The notes under the pieces were generated by a model. The model had not been told where the DNA came from, did not search any database, and saw only the letters and a list, made by a program, of their open reading frames with translations. The position numbers and the translations under genes were made by a program. Positions 36,664 to 44,787 of a stretch of DNA of 64,000 nucleotides are shown here, piece after piece. The number at the start of each line of letters is the position of its first letter. The first letter of the stretch is position 1. The stretch is from Sphingopyxis sp. (lineage in GTDB: Bacteria > Pseudomonadota > Alphaproteobacteria > Sphingomonadales > Sphingomonadaceae): NCBI RefSeq assembly GCF_016704835.1, contig NZ_JADIZJ010000001.1:310001-374000 (forward strand), written 5' to 3'.

Positions 36664-37389
36664 ATGGGGGACGAAATCGGTCCCCCCATTTCTGCAGAGT
36701 CAACACTCGCTCCCCTCGTTGCTGTGGTCGGCAGCGACGGGTCAGGAAAATCGACCCTTTCGGCCGACCTGCTCGCGCATATCCAGAAGACGCGCGCAGC
36801 GGAAAGCGGTTATCTTGGCCTCGGTTCAGGCGAACAAGGGCGACGCATCGGACGTTGGCCGATCATCGGCCCGCCGCTGCATCGCTTCCTTGATGGTGTT
36901 GCCGATAGCCTGCGCGAACCCGGTGGGCCGATCCCGGGCTACCTCGCAGCACGCTACGCACTGATAAAGTCGAGCAAACGCCGTGCGAAGTTCGAGCAGC
37001 TGGTTGAGCGCCGCCGCGCGGGTGTCACCGTCGTCACCGACCGCTATCCGCAGATCGAAGTGCCGGGCCTCCACGACGGCCCAATCCTCGCCGGCTACGC
37101 GACGGACGCGCGTCTCGCCGCCATGCAAGCCAAGGAACGCGCGCTTTATGTCGAAATGGCGGCCTATGTTCCAACGCTCGTCATCCGTCTGCACGTCGAC
37201 GTCGAGACGGTGATGGCGCGCAAACCCGACCATAACCGCGCCCTGATCACGCGCAAGGTCGAGACGGTGCCAATGCTCGCATTCAGCGGCGCGCCGATCG
37301 TCGATATCGACGCGACGATTCCGTATGAAGAAGAGCTGGCGTTGGCGATTGCGGCGGTGGACGACGCGCTCGGCGCAGCCGAAAGCTAA
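36664..37389 (+). CDS. Thymidylate kinase-like P-loop kinase
   Basis: 241 residues. P-loop VVGSDGSGKST at 21-31 and the DR of TDRYPQIEVPG resemble the thymidylate kinase family (DRY/DRF box), but the lid region (RKPDHNRALITRKV) is unlike true Tmk and the protein is longer. It is not expected to be the housekeeping TMP kinase. Embedded after a membrane methyltransferase, it probably phosphorylates a small alcohol, sugar or lipid precursor (inference). Its TAA overlaps the stop of the converging nucleotidyltransferase gene. Confidence 0.75.
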   Translation: MGDEIGPPISAESTLAPLVAVVGSDGSGKSTLSADLLAHIQKTRAAESGYLGLGSGEQGRRIGRWPIIGPPLHRFLDGVADSLREPGGPIPGYLAARYALIKSSKRRAKFEQLVERRRAGVTVVTDRYPQIEVPGLHDGPILAGYATDARLAAMQAKERALYVEMAAYVPTLVIRLHVDVETVMARKPDHNRALITRKVETVPMLAFSGAPIVDIDATIPYEEELALAIAAVDDALGAAES

Positions 37390-38153
37390 GGTACGGACTT
37401 GGCCGCCTTAATCCGCTCAATCAATTCGATATCAACAGGCTTGTCGGCGTCGATGCACGCTTCGGCCTCAGACATCGGCACCACTTTCGCCGTCAGCCCG
37501 AAACGCAGCCCGGCGCGCGCTACGCCCTGCTGAATCGTGAACAGACGCAGCAGCGCGCCAATCAGCAGCCACGGGCCGAAGGCGGCAATGATCTTGAGTC
37601 CCTTTTTGCGGTCGCGTTCGATCCGGCCCCAGAAATCGAGCAGCGGCAGAACCCGGCGCCCGCGCAGGTAGAACATGTTCGCCCCCGACCACCAGCCGCC
37701 GCGAAACTTGAGCCACGTCCGCTTCGATTCCGGATAACGTAGGAGCAGCACGGCGCGCTCGACCATCGCCACCGCCACATCGCTGTCTGCCGCGCCGCTC
37801 AGAAATTCGGCGATCATCGTGGGCGTCAGCAGGACATGGTCGGCAGTGGTTACCAGCAGGGGGGCGTCGCCGGGGGGCAGTGCTGCGGCAAGCGAACTGC
37901 TGATCCCCTGCCCCGAATCCGCAAAATGGAGGTTCGCGAGCTCCGTCAGCGCCAGTTCGGCTGCAAGTTCGGCGCTGTTCTGCGCCAGGATCGTGATTGG
38001 ACCGACCAGCGGCGAGGCGCGCAGCGCGCGCACGACATGAACCAGCATCGGCTGCCCGGCGATCGGGAGCAGCGCCTTCGTCAATACGCCGCTGCCGGTG
38101 AGCAACGGGTCGAGACCGGGGCGGCTGCCCGCAAGGACGATCGCCGGGATCAT
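37386..38153 (-). CDS. MobA/GlmU-like nucleotidyltransferase
   Basis: 255 residues. IVLAGSRPGLDPLLTGSGVL is a variant of the G-x-G-x-R motif of NTP transferases; KALLPIAGQPMLVHVV supplies the K/P sugar-phosphate box and VTTADHVLL the metal-binding DH. The N-terminal GGxGxR is degenerate, so catalysis should be tested. A C-terminal hydrophobic patch (GPWLLIGALLRLF) may dock it to the membrane. ATGA overlap with the esterase gene upstream (38150). Confidence 0.72.
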   Translation of the reverse strand: MIPAIVLAGSRPGLDPLLTGSGVLTKALLPIAGQPMLVHVVRALRASPLVGPITILAQNSAELAAELALTELANLHFADSGQGISSSLAAALPPGDAPLLVTTADHVLLTPTMIAEFLSGAADSDVAVAMVERAVLLLRYPESKRTWLKFRGGWWSGANMFYLRGRRVLPLLDFWGRIERDRKKGLKIIAAFGPWLLIGALLRLFTIQQGVARAGLRFGLTAKVVPMSEAEACIDADKPVDIELIERIKAAKSVP

Positions 38154-39103
38154 TGGGCAATTGGCGCTTGCGAGACGCGGCGCGCGGTGACGCCGCGCAG
38201 GAAATCGGTCATCTCGGGCAAGATCGGCCCCTTGTACGCCAGCGGCTTGGTCAGCGCCATCACCAGGTCATTGTGGCTGAGCCCGCCATATTCGCGCAGC
38301 GTCGCCGAACCGCCAACCTTGTGCATCGCCGCAGCCAATCTTTGGCTGTTGCGCACCCGCACGACGGTGTCGGCGGTGCCATGGCCCAACCACAAAGGCG
38401 GCGCATCAGCGCGGACGAACGTAATTGGCTGCGTTTGCTCGACCGGCCTGATGTCGCCCATCGCGACGTCGGCCCGGCCGCCCTTTTCGAACGGGTAAAA
38501 ATCGGCCGGCCCGGCGAGCGCTGCGACGCCGCGGATGACCGACGCATCGCTGCCCGCCGCTTTCATCCACCGCGGGTCAAGCGCCAGCATCATCGCATTA
38601 TACGCGCCCGCCGAATGGCCCGACAGCGCGATGCGATCGGGATCGCCGCCGTAGCGTGCTATATGCGCGTCGGTCCAAGCTACCGCGGCGGCGCTGTCGT
38701 GCAGGAAATCGGGCCAATGGCCCTCGGGCACGATGCGGTAGTCAGGGATGACGACAACAAAGCCCTGCTTGGCGAAGGCGCGACCAGCAAAGCCATAATC
38801 GTCGCGCACACCGCTGTACCAGCCACCGCCATAGAGGAAGACAAGCACCGGCAGCTTGTCGGTTTTCTTGGTCCCCGTCGGTACCCAGATATTGAGCTTG
38901 TTGCGCTCCCCCGCACCATAGGGCTGCCCCGCAACCTGCAATGTCGCGCCAACGCTGTCGCCGAGCACTCGGTCGCCAAGGTTGAGCGACTTCGCGCCGC
39001 CCGCGACGATCATCCGCGCCGCGCCGCCGAACAAAAGCACGAGCAGGGCGGCCACCACCAGAAACTTGATCACTCGCGGTCCTTTGGTAGCCTGTGCGTT
39101 CAT
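38150..39103 (-). CDS. Alpha/beta hydrolase, esterase (BD-FAE-like)
   Basis: 317 residues with an N-terminal signal anchor (about 12-31). The family signature is LVFLYGGGWYSGVRDDYGFA (oxyanion-hole HGGGW replaced by YGGGW), the nucleophile elbow is ALSGHSAGAY with the Ser, and the charge relay ends LGHGTADTVV and GGLSHNDLV. It is a periplasmic or membrane-facing esterase of the carboxylesterase/BD-FAE group. Overlaps the nucleotidyltransferase gene by 4 bp. Confidence 0.85.
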   Translation of the reverse strand: MNAQATKGPRVIKFLVVAALLVLLFGGAARMIVAGGAKSLNLGDRVLGDSVGATLQVAGQPYGAGERNKLNIWVPTGTKKTDKLPVLVFLYGGGWYSGVRDDYGFAGRAFAKQGFVVVIPDYRIVPEGHWPDFLHDSAAAVAWTDAHIARYGGDPDRIALSGHSAGAYNAMMLALDPRWMKAAGSDASVIRGVAALAGPADFYPFEKGGRADVAMGDIRPVEQTQPITFVRADAPPLWLGHGTADTVVRVRNSQRLAAAMHKVGGSATLREYGGLSHNDLVMALTKPLAYKGPILPEMTDFLRGVTARRVSQAPIAQ

Positions 39104-39163
39104 CGTTTCGCCCTACAGGGCGGGAACGCGGGGAACAAGGAGGGCGGTGAGACCACACCCTAC

Positions 39164-39256
39164 TTCGTCTCTCGGACTTGATCCGGGGTCCTCGAATGCT
39201 CAAGCGGGTTTGCGGTAAAGGGTCGATGGATCCCCGATCAAGTCCGGGGTGACGAA
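39164..39256. repeat. Palindromic repeat family C
   Basis: The left arm TTCGTCTCTCGGACTTGATC plus CGGGG and the right arm CCCCGATCAAGTCCGGGGTGACGAA mirror each other around a ~45 bp centre. CGGACTTGATCCGGGG repeats of this type are widespread in alphaproteobacterial intergenic regions. It lies between divergently transcribed esterase and lipid-kinase genes. Confidence 0.7.
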
Positions 39257-39301
39257 AGAACCGTCCGCCACCTTTTTCGCGCTCATGCGTAGGACAGGGC
39301 G

Positions 39302-40132
39302 ATGCCCAGCCCCTTCTCCCGCCCCGCCCTTGTCTGCAATACCCAGAGCGGCAGTCATGACGACGCTGTCCGGGAGCAGATCGTCGAACTCTGCCGCGAC
39401 TGCGGCGCCCCGCTCGTTGCGACCTTTGCCTTGCCCGACGGCGACATTCCCGACGCCGCCGAGCTGACACGGCAGGGCATCAATCTGCTGCTCGTGTGGA
39501 CCGGCGACGGCACGATTAACGCGGCGGCGACGAGAGCGGCGGGCTGGGACGGCGCAATCCTGGTGCTGCCGGGGGGGACGCTTAACCTGCTGTCGAAGGC
39601 GCTGCACGGCGACCGGCCGGCACCGGAGATTTTGGCCGATGCCCTGCAGGGCAAGGTGCGGCGCAGCCCGATCCCGACCATCGTTTCCAACGCCGGCACC
39701 GCCTTCATCACCGTCGTCGCCGGCCCGGCGACGCGCTGGGCCGAAGTGCGCGAGACGATGCGGCAGGATGGACTGATAGAGGCGAGCCGCGCAGCCCCCG
39801 ACGCGCTCGACGAGATGATGAACGCCCCCGGCGTGCGTATCGGCACGGACGGCAAAGCCTATCCGGCGGTGATCCTGACACCCACGCCCGGCGGCATCCG
39901 CGCCGATGGCATATTGACCGAAGGCACCGGCGATGTGCTGCGTCACGGCCTCGCGTGGCTGGGCGGCGATTTTCGCGACGGGCCGAGTGAACCGATCGTG
40001 ACCGGCGCGACGGTCGTGCTCGAAAGCGACAAACCGATCAGTCTAGAGTTCGACGGCGAAATGGCCGACATGGCGTCGCCCGCGAAATTTTCGCTCGGCT
40101 CCAGCGCGGTCGACTTCCTCGCGACGGCATGA
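39302..40132 (+). CDS. Diacylglycerol kinase-like lipid kinase
   Basis: 276 residues. WTGDGTINAAATRA stands for the GGDGT motif and LPGGTLNLLSKAL for the PLGTxNDF motif of the DAGK catalytic domain; the C-terminal half has the usual beta-sandwich (PIVTGATVVLE, ISLEFDGEMAD). These enzymes phosphorylate diacylglycerol, sphingoid bases or ceramide-like lipids, plausible in a sphingolipid-bearing bacterium, but the substrate is undecided. It overlaps the phosphoesterase gene by 4 bp (ATGA at 40129). Confidence 0.82.
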   Translation: MPSPFSRPALVCNTQSGSHDDAVREQIVELCRDCGAPLVATFALPDGDIPDAAELTRQGINLLLVWTGDGTINAAATRAAGWDGAILVLPGGTLNLLSKALHGDRPAPEILADALQGKVRRSPIPTIVSNAGTAFITVVAGPATRWAEVRETMRQDGLIEASRAAPDALDEMMNAPGVRIGTDGKAYPAVILTPTPGGIRADGILTEGTGDVLRHGLAWLGGDFRDGPSEPIVTGATVVLESDKPISLEFDGEMADMASPAKFSLGSSAVDFLATA

Positions 40133-40977
40133 CGCGGCTATTCCACATCAGCGACCTGCATTTCGGACTCGAGGATCGCGCCGCGCTCGACTGGTTTCGG
40201 GAATGTGTCCGCCGCGAACAGCCCGACGCGGTGCTGATCACCGGCGACCTCACGATGCGCGCCCGCAGCCGCGAGTTTGCGGCGGCATGCGACTGGATCG
40301 AAACGCTCGATGTGCCGGTCACGGTCGAGGTCGGCAATCACGACCTGCCCTATTTCAATCCGCTTGCGCGCTTTTTCTGGCCCTATCGCCGCATTCGGCG
40401 GATCGAGCGGCTCGTCGAACGCGAGCTTAATCTCGCGGGGGTCGCGGTCGTGCCGCTCAAGACCACCGCGCGCGCACAGTGGCGGCTCGATTGGTCGAAA
40501 GGCTGGGTGACACGTCATGCGCTCGCCAAGACGCTGGCTGCGATCGACACGCTGCCCGCCCAGACTCTGACACTGGTCACCGCGCATCACCCGCTCGTCG
40601 AAGCAGGCACCAAAGGCCGCGCTCTAACCCGCGGCGGAGCCCGCGCACTTGAGACACTGGCGTCGCGCGGCGTCGCCGCGGTACTGACGGGCCATGTCCA
40701 CGACGCGTTCGATCTGGTCGCGCCGACTGCCGCTGGTCCGATCCGTATGATCGGCGCCGGCACCTTGTCGCAGCGCATCCGCTCAACCCCGCCCAGCTTC
40801 AACGAACTACGTATCAAGGATGACGACGTGGCCGTCCGCGTCCGCAACGTAGAAGCGGTGCCGACCCCCGATATGCAGATCGCCGACGTTCCGCCAGACG
40901 CGCTGCCCCCGCGCGAACCCGGCGAGCCAGTGGCGCCTATCCATGCCGTTCCCCCGGTCGATCCGCCGGTGCATTGA
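40129..40977 (+). CDS. Calcineurin-like metallophosphoesterase
   Basis: 282 residues. The five phosphoesterase blocks are visible: FHISDLHFG (D-x-H), TGDLTMRA, GNHDLPY, TAHHPLV and LTGHVHDAF. It is a dinuclear metal phosphoesterase of the CpdA-like fold but without clear cyclic-nucleotide markers. Translational coupling with the lipid kinase suggests linked function, for example opposing phosphorylation. The Pro-rich tail (about 245-282) is extra to the fold. Confidence 0.85.
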   Translation: MTRLFHISDLHFGLEDRAALDWFRECVRREQPDAVLITGDLTMRARSREFAAACDWIETLDVPVTVEVGNHDLPYFNPLARFFWPYRRIRRIERLVERELNLAGVAVVPLKTTARAQWRLDWSKGWVTRHALAKTLAAIDTLPAQTLTLVTAHHPLVEAGTKGRALTRGGARALETLASRGVAAVLTGHVHDAFDLVAPTAAGPIRMIGAGTLSQRIRSTPPSFNELRIKDDDVAVRVRNVEAVPTPDMQIADVPPDALPPREPGEPVAPIHAVPPVDPPVH

Positions 40978-41029
40978 CGCCGCGTCCCATCGCGTTAGGT
41001 TGCAAGAAAAAACGGGATGAGGAACGACG

Positions 41030-42118
41030 ATGCTGACCAAGGGCGACGATTTCCCGCTGCACCAGAGCGCCGAGCCGATCGCGTTCGCCGGCACCGACCG
41101 CAATTTTTACGACCGCTATTTCTTCAACGGCTATGCGCCCGACGGATCGATATTCTTCGCCGCCGCGATGGGATTTTATCCTCAGCTGGGCATCGTCGAC
41201 GCGGCATTCTGCGTCCTGATCGACGGGGTGCAGCATAACCTCCGCGCCAGCCGCCGCTCGGCGGGCGAGCGGCTTGACCTGGCGGTCGGCCCGATTGCGA
41301 TCACCATCGACGAACCGCTGGAGCGACTGACGCTGACAATTGCCGCCAATGACGGACCGCTCGCCGGCGAGCTGCATTTCACAGCGCGCCATTTCCCTAT
41401 CGAGGAACCCCGCTTCACGCGCCGCAACGGCACCCGCCTGTTCATGGACTATACCCGCATGACGCAGAACGGCCACTGGTCGGGCTGGCTGGCAGTCGAT
41501 GGCGCGCGGATCGAAGTGGGAGCCAACTGGGCTGGAACACGCGACCGCAGCTGGGGCATCCGCCCGGTCGGCGCCGCCGAACCGCAGCCGCCGCCGCAGG
41601 GCAATTTCAACCAATTCTTCTGGCTGTGGACGCCGTGCAACTTCGCCGATCGCTCGCTGTTCTTCCACAGCAATGACGATGGTGAAGGCAATGCGTGGAA
41701 TCGCCGCTCAGTACTGGTGAGCGGAAATGGCGGTGAACGCCATTTCGCCGATCCGGCGTTTGCCGCCGAATGGCAGTCGGGGACGCGGCGCCTGACCAGA
41801 CTGACCGCCGATTTCGATGGCAGCACGCGCCTGATCCTTACCCCCATCGGACCGCTATTTGCAATGAGTGGGCTCGGGTACACGCATCCCGCCTGGGGCC
41901 ATGGCTTCGACCATGGCGACCTCAAAGTCGCGCACGACCGCCTGTCCGAAGCCGAGCGGGAGTGGGGCAACCCCCTGGCGATGCATGTGCAGGCACTGGT
42001 TCGCGCCGAGCTGACGGACGGCGATCGCACCGATCACGGCCTCGGGGTGCTCGAACAATTGTTCGTCGGTCCGCATGCGCCCACTGGCCTCGCAGGCCTG
42101 TTGGAACCCACCCCATGA
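41030..42118 (+). CDS. Lipocalin/AttH-like beta protein, unknown ligand
   Basis: 362 residues starting after GAGGAACG. No signal peptide or membrane helix is seen. Long beta-rich stretches (LDLAVGPIAITIDEPLERL, FMDYTRMTQNGHWSGWLAVDG, WGIRPVGAAEPQ) match the AttH/carotenoid 1,2-hydratase-like and tocopherol-cyclase-like two-domain lipocalin fold. Members bind hydrophobic molecules; a few are enzymes. Stop and next start overlap as ATGA, tying it to the kinase-like gene downstream. Confidence 0.7.
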   Translation: MLTKGDDFPLHQSAEPIAFAGTDRNFYDRYFFNGYAPDGSIFFAAAMGFYPQLGIVDAAFCVLIDGVQHNLRASRRSAGERLDLAVGPIAITIDEPLERLTLTIAANDGPLAGELHFTARHFPIEEPRFTRRNGTRLFMDYTRMTQNGHWSGWLAVDGARIEVGANWAGTRDRSWGIRPVGAAEPQPPPQGNFNQFFWLWTPCNFADRSLFFHSNDDGEGNAWNRRSVLVSGNGGERHFADPAFAAEWQSGTRRLTRLTADFDGSTRLILTPIGPLFAMSGLGYTHPAWGHGFDHGDLKVAHDRLSEAEREWGNPLAMHVQALVRAELTDGDRTDHGLGVLEQLFVGPHAPTGLAGLLEPTP

Positions 42119-43170
42119 GCTTTCCGACGTCGCCCGAGGCGATCAGCGCCGACTGGCTCGGCGCCGCGCTTGGGCAGCCGGGAAGGCTGAAGGGTTTCAG
42201 CGCGGCCAAGGTCGGCACCGGGCAGATGTGCGACAGCTACCGCCTCATGCTCGATTGGAAGGATGGCGACTGGCAGGATGGCGCCGACGCCCCCGCTACC
42301 GTCATCGCCAAATGCCCAAGCCATGACGAGGCCAGCCGCAATATCGCTAAACTCACTGGCACCTATGTCAAAGAAGTCAGCTGGTATCGCGAGCTTGCTA
42401 CCACAAGCGGCGTTCCGGCACCGCGCTGCTACCATTCGGAGATTGCGGACGACGAGGTCGACTTCATCCTGATCCTCTCCGACCTCGCCCCGGCGCGGCA
42501 GGGCGACCAGCTGACGGGGCTAGGCCTCAGCGGCCTCATACCGTGCATCGAGTCCGCAGCGAAGCTCCACGCCTACCTCTGGAACGATCCACAGCTGGCA
42601 CAAATGCCATGGCTCGCGCGCGACAATGGTGATCTGATCCGCGCGCTGTTCCCGCAACTCTACTTGGGATTTCGTGAACGTTATTCGGGCCGCCTCGTGC
42701 GCGAAATCCTCGACATCGGCGCGGGCATCGTTGCTAAGCTCGACGCTTATCTGTCGCGCGAACCCGCAGCGCGGACGCTGGTCCATGGCGACCTGCGCAT
42801 CGACAATATCCTGTTCTCCCCCGACGGCAACGCCTGCTGGCTCGTCGACTGGCAGACACTGGGGCGTGGCAGCGGCGCGGCGGACCTCGCTTATCTGGTC
42901 GGCACCAGCATCGCCGACCCGCTCGAGCGTGCCGCCGCCGACCGACCTGCCTTCGACCACTGGATCGCAGCGCTGGGCTCGCACGGCGTCGATTTCGATA
43001 CGGCGGCACTTTGGGACGATTACCGCGTCGGCGCCTTGAGCGGGTATTTCATGGCGGTCTTTGCGTCGATGAACGTCGAGCGCACTGACCGCGGCGACGA
43101 AATGTTCGCGGTGATGGCCGAGCGACCAGCGCGGCAGGCGCTGGCGCTCGGGAGTTTGGATTTGTTCTGA
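42115..43170 (+). CDS. APH-fold phosphotransferase
   Basis: 351 residues from MSFPTSPEAISADW. The kinase-like core has AKCPSHDEASRN and SWYRELATTSGVPAP in the nucleotide lobe and LVHGDLRIDNILFSP (catalytic HGDxxxxN) with LVDWQTLGRGSGAADLAYLV (metal-binding D). This is the aminoglycoside phosphotransferase-like/ecdysteroid kinase-like family, whose bacterial members phosphorylate diverse small alcohols. Coupled with the lipocalin-like gene, it may phosphorylate a lipophilic alcohol (inference). Confidence 0.82.
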   Translation: MSFPTSPEAISADWLGAALGQPGRLKGFSAAKVGTGQMCDSYRLMLDWKDGDWQDGADAPATVIAKCPSHDEASRNIAKLTGTYVKEVSWYRELATTSGVPAPRCYHSEIADDEVDFILILSDLAPARQGDQLTGLGLSGLIPCIESAAKLHAYLWNDPQLAQMPWLARDNGDLIRALFPQLYLGFRERYSGRLVREILDIGAGIVAKLDAYLSREPAARTLVHGDLRIDNILFSPDGNACWLVDWQTLGRGSGAADLAYLVGTSIADPLERAAADRPAFDHWIAALGSHGVDFDTAALWDDYRVGALSGYFMAVFASMNVERTDRGDEMFAVMAERPARQALALGSLDLF

Positions 43171-43181
43171 TTGTTCCGCAA

Positions 43182-43742
43182 TCAGGCTTCAACGCGGCTT
43201 TCAGCCACCGCTTCAATTATTGCATCGCAAAAAGCAGGCAGAGCGTCGGGACAGCGGCTGGTGATAATATTGCCGTCGACCACGACCGCCTCGTCGACAA
43301 ATTCGGCGCCCGCGTTGACGACATCGGTGCGGATCGACTTGTAACTGGTCAGGCGCTTGCCCTCGGCGAGTCCCGCCTCGATCAGCAGCCACGGGGCGTG
43401 ACAGATGGCGGCGATCGACTTGCCAGCGCGGTCAAAGTCGCGAATGAGCGCCACCGCGCTTTCCTCGACGCGCAAGAGATCGGGGTTCATCTGACCGCCG
43501 GGCAAGACGAGAGCGGCGTAATCATCGATATTGACGTCAGCGATCTTCAGGTCGACCTCGACGTCATCGCCCCAATCGTCGCCGTCCCAACCGGTAATGT
43601 CTCCTGTGGCGAGCGACGCGATATCGACTTCGGCCCCTGCCGCCTGGAGCCGCTCCAGCGGCACCTCGAGTTCGGACTGTTCGAAGCCGTCGGTGGCCAT
43701 GATGAGAATACGCTGCGATGCGAGCGGTTTGGAATTGGCCAT
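43182..43742 (-). CDS. DJ-1/PfpI-family protein (YhbO-like)
   Basis: 186 residues. The flavodoxin-like fold holds AAICHAPWLLIEAGLAEG, placing the nucleophile Cys with its His neighbour, and the N-terminal Glu in QSELEVPLE. The C-terminus is the class I amidotransferase-like VVDGNIITSRCPDALPAF. Homologues are chaperone, protease-like or glyoxalase/deglycase enzymes; the activity remains disputed. It faces the APH-type gene. Confidence 0.88.
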   Translation of the reverse strand: MANSKPLASQRILIMATDGFEQSELEVPLERLQAAGAEVDIASLATGDITGWDGDDWGDDVEVDLKIADVNIDDYAALVLPGGQMNPDLLRVEESAVALIRDFDRAGKSIAAICHAPWLLIEAGLAEGKRLTSYKSIRTDVVNAGAEFVDEAVVVDGNIITSRCPDALPAFCDAIIEAVAESRVEA

Positions 43743-43823
43743 AAAATGTTCCTTTCAAGGTTGAACATCTCCAACGCCGCCTCCAGCGAGGATGTTGCGT
43801 CGCGCCGCAGTCGCCGCGCCACG

Positions 43824-43853
43824 AAAAAAGGGCGGCCCGTCGCCGGACCGCCC
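43824..43853 (-). terminator. Intrinsic terminator on the minus strand
   Basis: In the minus-strand RNA GGGCGGUCCG-GCGA-CGGGCCGCCC forms a 10-bp stem (one G-U) followed by six U residues. It lies 21 bp after an ORF end ending ...SVTFHF* at 43877, so it terminates a minus-strand gene or remnant there. It almost copies the terminator after rpsI at 44229-44257. Confidence 0.75.
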
Positions 43854-43876
43854 TTCCCCCTTTGTTCGGTTTTCGC

Positions 43877-44080
43877 TCAAAAGTGGAAGGTCACCGAACC
43901 GCGATGACGCGGGGTCGATACATCCTTGCACCTGATCGTCGTGTCGGCGCCGATCGACAGATGGACATGCCGGTGGTGACGGTGATGCCGCCGCCGATTC
44001 GAACCCGTCCTTGCCGGTCCCGGGCAAGCCGCACACCGACGCCAGCAAGCCTCTGCGGCGCACGCGCGCCGAATCGAAAC
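43877..44080 (-). pseudogene. Remnant of a small gene, apparently frameshifted
   Basis: No intact ORF spans this segment, yet coding signs exist. Upstream the frame reads GVGVRLARDRQGRVRIGGG then ITVTTGMSI; eight bases later another frame reads IGADTTIRCKDVSTP then RHRGSVTFHF and a stop, followed 21 bp on by a strong terminator. Removing an 8-bp segment (TGTCGATC near 43950-43960) would join them. The N-terminus and family are not recognised. The surrounding 44081-44228 holds nothing I can identify. Confidence 0.3.
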
Positions 44081-44228
44081 TAAGCCTTACCAACTACCCC
44101 CTTAGCATTGGAGCATACCTCGTCCGGATCAGGACTTGGCGCATTGGGATAGGTTAACTGCCCATGACGATCGGATAATTACTGAATGACCAATATTAAC
44201 TCCGTTCGTCGCGTTCGCCGCAAGCATG

Positions 44229-44257
44229 AAAAAGGGCGGCCCGTTGCCGGACCGCCC
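44229..44257 (-). terminator. Intrinsic terminator of the rplM-rpsI operon
   Basis: The minus-strand RNA has GGGCGGUCCG-GCAA-CGGGCCGCCC followed by five U residues, a canonical rho-independent terminator, about 33 bp beyond the rpsI stop. It is nearly identical to the hairpin at 43824-43853. Confidence 0.85.
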
Positions 44258-44289
44258 TCCTCTTCTCCACCCGTCGGTGGAAAAAGCTC

Positions 44290-44787
44290 TTATCGCTTCG
44301 AGAACTGGAAGCTGCGGCGGGCCTTGGCCTTGCCGTACTTCTTACGCTCGACTGTGCGGCTGTCGCGGGTCAGGAAGCCGGCCGTCTTGACGACACCGCG
44401 CAGCGCGGGCTCAAAACGGGTCAGCGCCTGCGCGATACCGTGCAGCACGGCGCCCGCCTGGCCCGACAGGCCACCGCCCTTGACGGTGGCGACAATGTCG
44501 TAGCTGCCGATGCGATCGGTCAGGCCGAAAGGCTGGTTGATCACGAGGCGCAGCGTCGGACGCGCGAAATATACTTCCTGGTCGCGGCCGTTGATCGTGA
44601 TCTTGCCCGTGCCGGGCTTGAGCCATACGCGGGCGACGGCGTCCTTACGGCGGCCGGTCGCATAAGCGCGGCCTTGCTTGTCGACGATCTTCTCGCGCAG
44701 CGGTGTGGTCGAGACCGGAGCTGCGACAGTGCCTTCGACGGCGCCGGCGAGGTCCTTGAGATCGGTCATGGTCTGTTCGTCAGCCAT
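44290..44787 (-). CDS. rpsI: 30S ribosomal protein S9
   Basis: 165 residues. The core from YATGRRKDAVARVWLKPGTG to the basic tail TVERKKYGKAKARRSFQFSKR is canonical S9. It carries a ~35-residue N-terminal extension (MADEQTMTDLKDLAGAVEG...), which alphaproteobacterial S9 proteins often have. Its ATG overlaps the rplM stop (TAATG), the standard rplM-rpsI pair. Confidence 0.97.
   Translation of the reverse strand: MADEQTMTDLKDLAGAVEGTVAAPVSTTPLREKIVDKQGRAYATGRRKDAVARVWLKPGTGKITINGRDQEVYFARPTLRLVINQPFGLTDRIGSYDIVATVKGGGLSGQAGAVLHGIAQALTRFEPALRGVVKTAGFLTRDSRTVERKKYGKAKARRSFQFSKR

Noticed and set aside
44081..44228. Short minus-strand frames between rpsI and the remnant ORF
   Set aside because: They lack start signals and coding character; treated as noncoding.
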